From: Mesaphorura yosii
Lineage: Eukaryota > Arthropoda > Collembola > Poduromorpha > Tullbergiidae
Assembly (NCBI GenBank): GCA_009869945.1
Contig: WIXG01000087.1
Coordinates: 1 to 64,000, forward strand
Direction of reading: 5' to 3'
DNA: 64,000 bases
The position numbers were made by a program, and so were the translations under genes. Below are positions 51,358-61,400 of the stretch, in pieces. The notes below the pieces were generated by a model, which worked only from the letters and a program-made list of their open reading frames with translations, searched no databases and had not been told where the DNA came from. Numbering within the stretch: position 1 is the stretch's first letter; the number at the start of each line of letters is the position of its first letter.

Positions 51358-52719
51358 ATGACGAATACGAAGGTTTCGCTGAAAAATAAAGGGAATCCCT
51401 CATCATCATCGACCTTGCGCGTTGGCCAGAACAATCGCTCAAGCACCACTATGTTGACTCCGCAGCAGACGGTTTCGATCACAAGTTCCGTCCCACACCA
51501 TATATCACTGCATGCTGTCAACATTGAAGACGAATTCGATATTGTCAAGACCTTGGCGGAAGGTTGTTTCGCGAAGCTCATTCTTGTGAAGAAAGGCGCA
51601 GACAAAATGGTCCTGAAAGCAATTCACGCGGAGGTGAGCACGGAGGCCGATTTTCGCCGTGAACTCAATTACAATTACTTTCTCAGTCCGCATCCAAATG
51701 TCGTCACATCATACAATGTGTCTTTCTTGTGGGACAATTGCTACGTTTTTGTACAAGAGTACGCTCCATTTGGCGACTTGAGTCGATTCGTGAAGAAAGG
51801 CGGGCTGCCGACGGAGCAGGTGAAACTCATCGCGTCGCAACTCAGCAACGCCCTGGATTTCATGCATGGACTTCATCTCGTTCACCGTGACCTGAAACTG
51901 GAGAACATTCTGGTATTCAAGACGAATTTCTCAGTCATCAAGCTGTGCGACTTCGGATACACGTTCGCTGAGGGTAGCCTCGTCACAAAAACCAATCAAA
52001 CATGGATTCCGTTTTCTCCGCCTGAAATATGCCAGGTTGTACTCCAGGAGAAATACTATTGCCATTCATCGTCCGACGTCTGGCAGGTGGGCATTATCAT
52101 CTACGTTTGTCTGACTGGAGAAGAGCCATGGTCCATTGCAGATATCACAGACGCCAACTTCTGTCAGTACACGGACTGGCTGAGGAGGAGGTCGCTGCGG
52201 ATGCCCGAATCGTTCTCCGCATTCACGCCGCGGTTCATTCGCCTCATGAAGCGGCTCCTCGAGCCAAAACCCACCAAGCGGTACGAAGTTCGAGAAGTCA
52301 TGAAATACCTGAATGACAAGTGGATTCGGAATAGCCAAAGCAGATCTTGCAGCTTGGCGACAGACCAGAATGGCCACTTGTCGCTGTTGCTGGATCGAAA
52401 GGAGTCCATGAACACATCGCACAGCAGCCACCGGCAGAACAAGTCAACAACACCCAACATGCTGACCGAGAACGACTCGTCTGTGAACGGAAACGGACTG
52501 CTGCATCCTCACCTGAACCGCTCATCACCGAATAACCGAAGCAGCCGCACCAATAAGTCGAACAAGTCCCCGAACCGGCACACGAGGTCGAGGTCGTGTC
52601 GCAAATCGTTGAAAGTGTACGGGATCGAGACGGAAATCGATAAGAATCTCATTTCTGAAAGGGTGTTTAACTGGATTTCGAATAACAATAATTCTAGTCC
52701 TAACAGGAGTGAAGAGTAA
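51358..52719 (+). CDS. SBK-like serine/threonine kinase A
   Basis: SH3-binding-kinase (SBK1) type protein kinase, 453 residues in one coding exon. Kinase domain about 58-323: Lys87 (VLK, the VAIK lysine), HRDLKLEN at 176-183 with Asp178 and Lys180, DFG at 198-200, the PPE motif at 221-223, and DVW at 240-242. The segments FVQEYAPFGDLSRF and DFMHGLHLVHRD are SBK hallmarks. The Gly loop reads A-E-G-C-F-A, missing two of three glycines. The C-terminal ~125 residues are Ser/Asn/Arg-rich and probably disordered. The ATG has A at -3. A paralogue (kinase B) lies 7 kb away in convergent orientation. Confidence 0.88.
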   Translation: MTNTKVSLKNKGNPSSSSTLRVGQNNRSSTTMLTPQQTVSITSSVPHHISLHAVNIEDEFDIVKTLAEGCFAKLILVKKGADKMVLKAIHAEVSTEADFRRELNYNYFLSPHPNVVTSYNVSFLWDNCYVFVQEYAPFGDLSRFVKKGGLPTEQVKLIASQLSNALDFMHGLHLVHRDLKLENILVFKTNFSVIKLCDFGYTFAEGSLVTKTNQTWIPFSPPEICQVVLQEKYYCHSSSDVWQVGIIIYVCLTGEEPWSIADITDANFCQYTDWLRRRSLRMPESFSAFTPRFIRLMKRLLEPKPTKRYEVREVMKYLNDKWIRNSQSRSCSLATDQNGHLSLLLDRKESMNTSHSSHRQNKSTTPNMLTENDSSVNGNGLLHPHLNRSSPNNRSSRTNKSNKSPNRHTRSRSCRKSLKVYGIETEIDKNLISERVFNWISNNNNSSPNRSEE

Positions 52720-52853
52720 AGTTGAATGTTTTTGCAAGTACATGGCTCGATTTTCGAATTTAATTTGTAATTTAAATTTCAGGTTAATGTAGTTAAGTTC
52801 TTTGTGAATTTTTATTACAGTGATGTCAAGCCGAGAGAGTGCTGCAGAAAGGA

Positions 52854-52859
52854 AATAAA
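52854..52859 (+). terminator. Poly(A) signal of SBK-like kinase A
   Basis: AATAAA 135 bp after the stop at 52719. Confidence 0.6.
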
Positions 52860-53457
52860 CACGCCATTTGAATTTTGATAATATTTCACACCTATAGTGT
52901 ATGGTCCTTAGTTCGCTGGTTTCTATCACATTAAGCAAGTTCGATTGTTTCACCAGAAGCACGTGAGCAGATGTCCATCTGGTTCCATCATTGTCCACTA
53001 GCCTTCTGGTTCTACGTCGTAGGCCTCAAGGTTTCCGGACCATCGCATCCTAAGCTTTTGATTATTTTAGGCAAATCTTTTGTATATACTTGCTCCTATT
53101 TTTAAGTTCGCCACTTTAAAATAGCACTGCGTCCCTGTTCTCCGCCGACAGATTTACTATCTCGCTAATCTTTCTCTTTTCAAATGAAAATATTTACAAC
53201 TCCGACCTAGTTTACGGTGAGACGCTTCGGTGCTGCTGCCGTTCAGGATGGATTACGTAAATATTTACAAAATTCCCGAATTCCCCGTCGTCCGTCGTCG
53301 TCGTGCCGTGCCTGCGCCAGGTACTTGGAATAATGGGCACGGACACAGTAATGAGTTGGAGTGGGACAGGACAGCGACAAGACAAGAAGTCAAGAAGTTG
53401 CTGAGTGAGGCGAAACTGGCAGGCAAAGCATAAAGAAAGAGAAACATTGGTTCGGTC

Positions 53458-53878
53458 TAGGGCGTTCAATCTCGCGAGAGAGAGATGGCGAGACTGAGTT
53501 CCTGCGAGATTCTCGAGACCAAAGCGAGATCAAATCTTGCGAGAGTCTCGAGATTAATCTCGAACATGCAAAATGATACGGTAACTCAATACGGTTGTGT
53601 AAAACGAACACTCAGGCAGGCTAATAGCCTAGTAAACTGCTACACAATGTGTGTTTAAGCCCAGAAGTTAGAACAAATGCGGAAATTAATGATTGTTCAA
53701 CAATTTCACCTAGAGTTTAAGCCGAATTTTTCCACAAAACGGGCTATTTTGATCGTCTCACAACGCGAGATCTCGCAAAACCGAGATTGCGAGACTCTCG
53801 AGACTAAACGAGATGGTTTTTGCCAATCTCGCGAAACCGAGACTCTCGCGAGATAAGTTAAAGCGATTGGATGCCCTA
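53458..53878. mobile_element. Non-autonomous hAT-like MITE, 421 bp
   Basis: The ends are inverted copies: TAGGGCGTTCAATC (53458-53471) and, read inward from the right, TAGGGCATCCAATC (53865-53878), 12 of 14 matching. Flanking octamers GTTCGGTC (53450-53457) and GTTCGTTC (53879-53886) match at 7 of 8 bases, as expected for an 8-bp hAT target duplication. Inside each end lies a ~100-bp array of the pentamer CGAGA and its complement (about 53470-53563 and 53769-53853), including the palindrome TCTCGCGAGA at 53470-53479 and 53844-53853. Such subterminal repeats are typical transposase-binding sites of hAT elements. The middle (about 53575-53755) has no open frame, so it would depend on a transposase elsewhere. 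Confidence 0.75.
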
Positions 53879-56800
53879 GTTCGTTCATGAAGAAATACGT
53901 CGCGATAAGATCCACTTGGTTGTGTCAGTCAAGCTGGTCGCAAACAAGATTTTTATTGCCCCAATCAAACTGGTAGCAAAGTAGAATAATTGCCTTTGCC
54001 TTTGTCTTCTTCCATTTCATTTCTCCAATTTCTTGCAGAATGAAAGCCACTTCTCAGCCCGGCATCGACTTCGGCATATTTGCGACGCAAGCTCAATGAA
54101 ACTGAAATTAAGTCAAGGGCAATTTGACAATTATGTTCCGTGTAATTTGTAATATGCATAATAAAAGGAACCTCTTGGCTCCGGCTATTCCATTCCGGCA
54201 TGGCTTGAATTGGCACTGCACTGCATTGCATGGCATGAAGAATATAATTCGTTTATTCGTGAGTCTTGTCGTGGAATGTCACAGTCACAACTAAACGACA
54301 AGAGGAGGAAGCGAAGAAATCTGGAAGGACAAGCCGAGTCGAGAGAATAATTGACTGCATCAAATTATATCAGACTTTAATTTGGGATGCGTTGAAGTAT
54401 GAAGTGCAGATGAAGATGCAGGACAGGAATTTCACACTTAATCAAGTGCGCCACTGCGCAGAATGCAGAACGTCCTTGCCAATTTACCATTCAATGAGGT
54501 GTTGTTGAATCAAGATCAAAAGAGGACAATATATGGACCATTTTAAGTAAAAGCATTTGACCGTCCCTCTGCCACGTCAATTGACCTCAGTTCCAGTTCG
54601 ATCGAAGCATTGCACTGACGTCATCACCACCGTCAATTCTTCCCGTTCTGATTCTGGTTCCGATTGATATATTGATCTAGCGTCTGACCTTTCTTTGGAC
54701 CTGAGACAGAGTCAAGCATCAAAAGTTTCCATTTTCCATTTTTGCGGTTCAAGATTTGATTTCAACTTTCCTTTCATCTGCATTTCATCTCATTTCAAGC
54801 CGTGCATGAATTCGGGGTAAACAGAAAAGCCTCCGAGTCAATGTTATATCAATTTCACATTTCACTGGCACTTGTGCAGCTTCAATTGAATTCATCTCTC
54901 TCATGGGAAGCTATCAAATTAATTATACTTACATCAACCCACGCTTATTCATTCTCTTTAGATTCGATAACACAATCACAGTGAAGCAGCAGCAAAAGCA
55001 ATCTGTCTGAAAACTTTGTCCACAATCAGAGGCCATACAACTCTCCTTCCCTGCTCACACTTTGTTATTGGCTCTTGACGCCTCGTTTCATATTTCGTAA
55101 GATGTAAGGTTGCGAATTCACGTCATTCCATTGAAATCATTGCCACTTGCCTGCCTGCCACGAGTGAATGCGAAAAGCGAAAATGTCTTTCCGAATTCAA
55201 TGGATATTTGAGATTGCAAATTCTTTTGGCAAGTGAGAAAGAGACGGATTCAACAGTCGGAAAATTGAGCTTTGATTGGCATTGGCTACTGGCTTTCTCA
55301 ATCTGTTTGACGTTGAGTCTGGCTTCCCTTCCCTGCGCCTGTCTGGAATAAATCATCGCTAATCATCAATCACACGCAAGTTTCTTCCGCAGAAGCAAGT
55401 TCAAAGCCTTCGAAATCAAAGATTAAGAGAATGTTTACTTTTCAAACAGTCGTAGTCGGGCCGTAATAAAGACCTCGAAGTCAATGTCTCCTCACAAACG
55501 TAAAATACGGGAATAACGAGTGGAAATCTCGTACATTGCACGTCGTACATTGCCTTATGACTTGACTTGGCTCGTGGTTTCATCGAGGCAATAGTTATGA
55601 TTCATCTGACATGGGAAGATGGAATTTATTGACTATTCCCGTCCCTGGTTCACGACTCACGAGTTTATGAACGGGAAGCAGGAAATGTTTAGGAACAGAC
55701 TGTTTGCGTTCACAAATATTGAGTTTATAAATATTATGACATTTTAGACGTTCGCAACTGCAAGTAACTTTGTAGAGTTAATATTTGCTTGCGCCGTGCT
55801 GATGAAGTTGGTCTTTGTCGGCCACACGCTGGGTCTATTATTGCAAGCACTGTCACTGGCACCGGGGCTGATGTTTCTTTTGCTTTGTTACGAATTGTGG
55901 CTTCGACAGGACATGAGAATGACGTGTGTGGGCCGTTGGTTTCGTTTATTCTGAGTACTGCAGGCTGGAAATAGCAATTTTTCCCAGATGGAAGAAAATT
56001 TCACTCCACCGCCTGCTGATTGTGTGATTTGACGGCGTTTCTTTGTGATTTTGTCCCTTTTCAATCTCCCACGTACCAATTAACACTATTTACAGTCACC
56101 GAGCTCTCTATTTCTTTGTAATTCTGATTCCAAAGCCACCACTGATTACTGCGACTGTGAAAAGAAAGTTCGAGGACGTGCTTTCACATTTCAATGGAAT
56201 CCGTTTCCCGTCTAATACCTAAGTCTAATGTGCTTTGTACACAAACTAAGCTCAAATTGCTCCATTTCATTGAAACTCTATAAATAAGTCATTTCAACGT
56301 TGACAAGCAGTACACTACTGGGAAAGGAACTTGGACTCCAAACGGCGCAGATGGTGCGCGTGCGAAGGCTTCCAAGGTTTTTCCGAGGAACTTTCTCCAT
56401 GATTCTAACCTTGCGGCTCCAGTAATGAGGTTTCCTTCTCGGAATCGAAAATACTTTGATGGTGTAAAGTCATTTAATTGGAAGGTCGATCACACGTAGA
56501 CACGTTGCTAAACACCTGAGCCCACGGCCCACAGCCGAGACAGACGCTCGATTGTCTCATTTGCCCCTGCAGGCGTGAAATATGATTCATTAATTAAGTC
56601 ATCGTCATTTGACGGGAGTAGCAACCATTAACTTGTGGCTTTGAACTGGAATCCACTGCGACATTCATCCTGCGAGTTTAACGATCAATTTGTCAGTGTT
56701 CAGGATTAATGATAGTATTCACATTGAACTAGAATTCGAGTGCTTATGCGTGCATACACATCTTATCAGACTCAAGCTTCTAAACTTATGCAATCGCCGT

Positions 56801-59213
56801 GCATCATTGTCGTTGTACCCATTATTAGTTGACCGTCAATGGTTTTCATAAGAGTTAATAGAACTGGCCCAATTCTTAGCGCGCACGGGTAAGAAATTGG
56901 GGCAAGAACGTAGAATGATAAATCGTGCTTGCTCCCTGAGACAACCTGGCTGCTATTCGTATTCGCTTGTAATTGAGTAATTGAGAGTCATCCGGAAAAG
57001 TAGATCAATTCTCTTCTGGGATCTTCGAACCAAATCTGTAAAGATCCATTAGCGTTAATTAAACATCTAGCTCATTGTCTGCTGATAGTCAATTCGTTCA
57101 ACCTGAATACAATGAGTTACAATTGACAACTGAGGATGGTGTTACTTGGTAATGGATTCTTTCTTACGAGGTTAGGATGCTGGTAGCTATTTGTTAACTG
57201 TCGAAACCGATCTCGCTTTCGTTCTCTTGCGTTCTCCTTCGGCACTTTACACGTTTCATGCGGAGATGATAAGTTGTGAGTTGTGATTGACACAAGTGGG
57301 GCAAAAGTTGAAGAAACTATTTTCCAATATAATTGACAGGTTGTGCTAAAGCTTTCATCTTCGTCCTTCCACGTGCATTCCGACTTTCTTCGGACGACCT
57401 ATTCGAGCTGGACAACCTACTTTTGGTACGGACCTTTAAATAAACTTATGCAATGATATTCGTTAAACGTGGAAAGTATGCTTTGGCATTATTAAAACTT
57501 TTAAAGTAGCGGAGACTCGACTCAATTTATTCATATCTATGACGAGATAGCCTATGACAAAGGAAACTGGAGCAAAAGTTTGTTAATTTGATTGAGTCTA
57601 TTTTTATTGTGCAAATCCTCCAAATGATTTCAACATTCAAGAGTCAACATACACAATTGTCGTCATCGAGTTCAGATTTCATGTCATTTGCAGAATAGAA
57701 TAGCATGATGTATAGACCTTGAATCTGAAGCCGAAACTCTGCAACCCCTTTTTCAATTTTGATTGATAAAAGGAAATGTGATCAAATTCAATATCGAGAA
57801 GCTATTTTATAGTTGAAATCGGCCTAAAATAGAAGCTTATCAAAGCGAAACTCTTTGGCTTGTGAAAGTGGCGTGGCTTTGCCATGCGAGTGCGAGAGAC
57901 AGTCGAGGCCGGGCTAGGCTGGGTTGACATCTATGACTACGATGACGACAATGTTGGCTTAGACTCTGTGGCGCGGTGCACACCGCGACCCACGAGCCGT
58001 ATGATGAGATCTCTAATTCTGCTATAAATATATTTTCGCGAACCACACATGAGTGATCTTAAAACTTTCTAGTGCTCTGCTATAGTTTTAGCTTACATAC
58101 AGCACAGAGTTGAGGATTAAACTTTATAAGTCGCTACTACATTTCCTTCTTTACTAATTTTGCTCGTGTTCAAGTGAGCCGAGGCGACCTGTTCCATATT
58201 CTCAGCCATACGTTACGTATGAAGTGTAGAATTATAGAATAGATCTTTCCGCTCTGCTCCTATTTTCCTTGTTGTATTGTATTTGTCCTCAATTTCCCCA
58301 TGCTAAAGCGTTCGACACGACACACGAAGGATGAAGGACACGTGGAGCCGTGAAGTGAAGTGGATTCTGGCTGGCTTGGATTAAAATTTAATATCAAGCG
58401 AATCAAGTCAAGTTTCAAGTCGGGTCGACCACTATAGCCACAATGCGAATGCACGCCCGAATCGAATCTTCCGTATTGCGCAGCGAGGTGCCAGAGTCAT
58501 CATTATCATTACCGTGTAATCGTAATGCGAACGTTAAAAAATAAGGAAACAGAATGCGTCACGGAAATCTAGGCGCAGGCACGGACTTGGCACCGAGTCC
58601 AGAGACTCTGCCTTGCCGTGCCATGCCCGTGTCGTCTGTCATGGACCCGAATAGAATGTACAATGAGTCACCTGTAATTCACTGTAATTCAGTGATAACG
58701 AGTGATCATCAACTCATCTCGCACTTGGGAGCCTGTGATTTAGCCAAAAGGCAAACGGCAGGACAATCTGGCAAAAGAACAAGCAGCTAGGAACAGTAAC
58801 GCGAGCGGGCTCGGCAGACTGGCAGGATTCGGACTGGTTTGTGGCTCTCTGGCACACGGCACTGGCACTGAGTTCATTCTGATTTATATTTACGTTTCAT
58901 GGTTCAAATAAATAACAACATCAACTCGTACCCGAGCCAAGTGAAAGTTTTGTTCGGAGAGAAATGACATGGCATGGCATATATCAACAGTCTTTATTTC
59001 TTAGTTCCTTTCTGACTCTCGACATAATCCAATTCACTGTACTGTACTCCAATTCATTATTCACTATTCACGTTTGGAATGAAATTTTGTTCGAGAAGAT
59101 TGACATCATATCAGCAATTACACATTACACCAGAACCAGACACCGCGCAAAACGTTGAGACAGTGCGTCGCTATTCACTTGCCCGCTATCACCTATCACG
59201 TTGCAAAATAAAA

Positions 59214-59275
59214 TCTCGCGAGAGTGTTGCTAAAGCTAAATGTATCGAAAACGTTAATGTTAACGTGGCTTTAGC
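59214..59275. repeat. TCTCGCGAGA palindrome next to a nested inverted repeat
   Basis: A perfect TCTCGCGAGA palindrome (59214-59223) is followed by GCTAAAGC (59229-59236) and its complement GCTTTAGC (59268-59275). Between them lies a second palindrome, ACGTTAA-TG-TTAACGT (59251-59266). The block could form a cruciform; its role is unknown. Confidence 0.5.
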
Positions 59276-59744
59276 TTTCTATTTTTAACGTTCACGTCAT
59301 CATCATCATTTTATGTACGTTAGACAGCAAACGCTCCGAAGATTTCTAACAAGGACACGCTTGACGGACTTTCGGCTTTGGCTACGCCATGCTTGATTCA
59401 ATTACCTCTCAAATTACTACCGGCAGACTACGACAGCAATGACCATGGCTCGGCTCGACCGTAGTAAAAGAATTAAGTACTTTTCGCAAATGCTACATCC
59501 CATCACATTAACCACAGATTTATTTTTAAACAAAGGTTACATAAATATACAGCACGATACTCAAATACTCAATGCTTTACAGTTTCCTACTAGGTAAAAA
59601 GAACCGCGAAAGAGGTCAAAGTTTCAAAAATAAAATCAAGAACTGAGGATCCATCACAGCTTTGTCATTGACTGATAAAATTAGACGGGCGAAATGCAAA
59701 ATACAAAATACAGAGTTATTTATGATGACATGACTAGCTTAGAA

Positions 59745-61274
59745 TTAAAGTTCGTGCTGTGACGAGACAATAATTGAATTTCGACCCGTGCTTGAATTCT
59801 TTCGCAGCATGGAGTCTGTTTTCAGTGGTGCCGAGGTTCCCGAGGTCGAGAGTTCATAGCTGGTGCACCGTCTCATCGCGTACCCATTGCGTCTTGGTTT
59901 GCTAGGAGCCGTTGCTGGTGAAATGTCCCGAAACGTGTGTGTCCGGCGGCACTGCTCCACTCCTTTCAACGACTTGGCTCTTGTGTGTCGTGCGTTGGTG
60001 ATTGTCTGTTGCTGTTGCGGTCCGAGGATAAGTTTTGTGGACAGAATTGGTACTGAGTCTGTGGATCTGTCGGTCATGTTCGTAGTGATGGACGCCGATG
60101 CTGGCGAAATGGACCTTCTTTTTATGTAGATGCTCGTATTTTCGGCGGAATTTGTACTTGCTGACGACTCCTTCCGATTTCCGCTTCGTCCAGTATGCAC
60201 AGATGTATTTGATGGACATTTCTTGCAGCCTCCGGCAATGATACATTGTTTCTCGATCCAGCTGTCCTTCATGTACTTGAAGACTTCACGAATCGGACAT
60301 CGCTTGCTTGGTTTGGGTTCCAGCATTCGTTTCATCAGCCTCACGAATCGTGGTGTGAATGCTTTGAGTGACTCCGGCATTCGCAGGGATTTCCTCTTGA
60401 GCCAGTCGATGTATTGGGAGAACCCTGCGTCGGTGATGTCGGCCACGGCCCAAGGCGAGATGCCATTAAGCAGTGTGAGGGCGCAGATGCCAAGCTGCCA
60501 CACATCGGATGACGACGATGAGTAATACTTCTCTTGTGGAATGATGTCACAGATTTCTGGTGGGAACGTATTTTCTGTGACGTGGCCGGAGCTCACTCTT
60601 CGAACCTGTAGCATGTTGACGGGTTGTGTGCTTCCGAAATCACACAGTTTGACGAGAGATAAGTCTTGCTTGAAAACCAGAATGTTTTCAAGTAGGACGT
60701 CACCGTGCACCAGATGGATTCCATGCATGAAGTCCAGTGCCGACCCGACCTGCTGCATGACGGCTTTCGCCTGTGACTCAGCGACGGTCGAGCCAGTGTA
60801 GGACGGCGAGAAATGTTTAGAAGCGATGAAACGACTCAAGTCACCAAACGCTGCGTACTCTTGGACAAAGATGTACGAGTTCTTCCATTCGAATGAGACG
60901 TTGTACGATGTGACAATGTTTGGGTGTGGACTGAGAAAGTAATTGTAGTTCAACTCACGCTGAAACTCGTCCCATGTCGTTTGCTTGGCTTGAAATACTT
61001 TCAGAACCATCTTCTCGCCGTCCTTCTTGCCCAGAATGACCTTTCCAAACGTGTTCTTGGCGAGGGTTCGAATCAAATTGAATTCTGACTTGATGTCCAG
61101 CTCCTTGTGGTGAGTACTGCTGCTATTGCCTTTGGTGCATTGGCTGGATTCGTCCTGAGTGATTTTCGCCATTAGTACATCGTTGTCCGATGGCTTCGCC
61201 AACGGAGGTGGAGATGGTGGAGGCGAAGAATCAAGTAGCTCCTGCCTCGACTCTGTATCCATTTGCAGCTTCAT
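59745..61274 (-). CDS. SBK-like kinase B with altered catalytic loop
   Basis: Paralogue of kinase A: 509 residues, one coding exon, ATG at 61274. The N-terminal ~55 residues are Pro/Ser-rich (SPPPSPPP). Kinase domain about 63-340: VLK Lys92, FVQEYAAFGDLSRF, HGDVLLEN at 190-197, DFG at 212-214, PPE at 238-240, DVW at 257-259. Compared with kinase A, HRD has become HGD and the following Lys is Leu194, though the base Asp192 and the DFG Asp212 remain. The Gly loop is A-K-N-T-F-G. It may be weakly active or a pseudokinase. The C-terminal ~165 residues are Ser/Thr/Arg-rich. A leader intron (61400-61302) precedes the start. Confidence 0.88.
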   Translation of the reverse strand: MKLQMDTESRQELLDSSPPPSPPPLAKPSDNDVLMAKITQDESSQCTKGNSSSTHHKELDIKSEFNLIRTLAKNTFGKVILGKKDGEKMVLKVFQAKQTTWDEFQRELNYNYFLSPHPNIVTSYNVSFEWKNSYIFVQEYAAFGDLSRFIASKHFSPSYTGSTVAESQAKAVMQQVGSALDFMHGIHLVHGDVLLENILVFKQDLSLVKLCDFGSTQPVNMLQVRRVSSGHVTENTFPPEICDIIPQEKYYSSSSSDVWQLGICALTLLNGISPWAVADITDAGFSQYIDWLKRKSLRMPESLKAFTPRFVRLMKRMLEPKPSKRCPIREVFKYMKDSWIEKQCIIAGGCKKCPSNTSVHTGRSGNRKESSASTNSAENTSIYIKRRSISPASASITTNMTDRSTDSVPILSTKLILGPQQQQTITNARHTRAKSLKGVEQCRRTHTFRDISPATAPSKPRRNGYAMRRCTSYELSTSGTSAPLKTDSMLRKNSSTGRNSIIVSSQHEL

Positions 61275-61301
61275 TTACGAATGCCAATCGCAATTGAAGA
61301 C

Positions 61302-61400
61302 CTGAGGAAAAATATCACCATTTGTTAACAAATACTTAAAAATATCAGCGGTGATTTGACAAAAAGCAACTAAGGTAATTCACTTGCAATTTGAACTTAC
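61302..61400 (-). other. Leader intron of SBK-like kinase B
   Basis: On the minus strand a GTAAGT donor at 61400 pairs with a pyrimidine-rich CAG acceptor (TATTTTTCCTCAG) at 61302, 28 bp before the ATG. Confidence 0.55.

Larger units (their letters stand above)
52860..59744. other. Non-coding stretch between two convergent kinases
   Basis: About 6.9 kb. It contains the hAT-like element (53458-53878) and a nested palindrome (59214-59275). Short open frames (for example 54266-54508, 55789-55974) show no coding support. Confidence 0.4.

Noticed and set aside
59902-60550. Open frames overlapping kinase B in other frames
   Set aside because: Shadows of the kinase coding sequence; no independent features.
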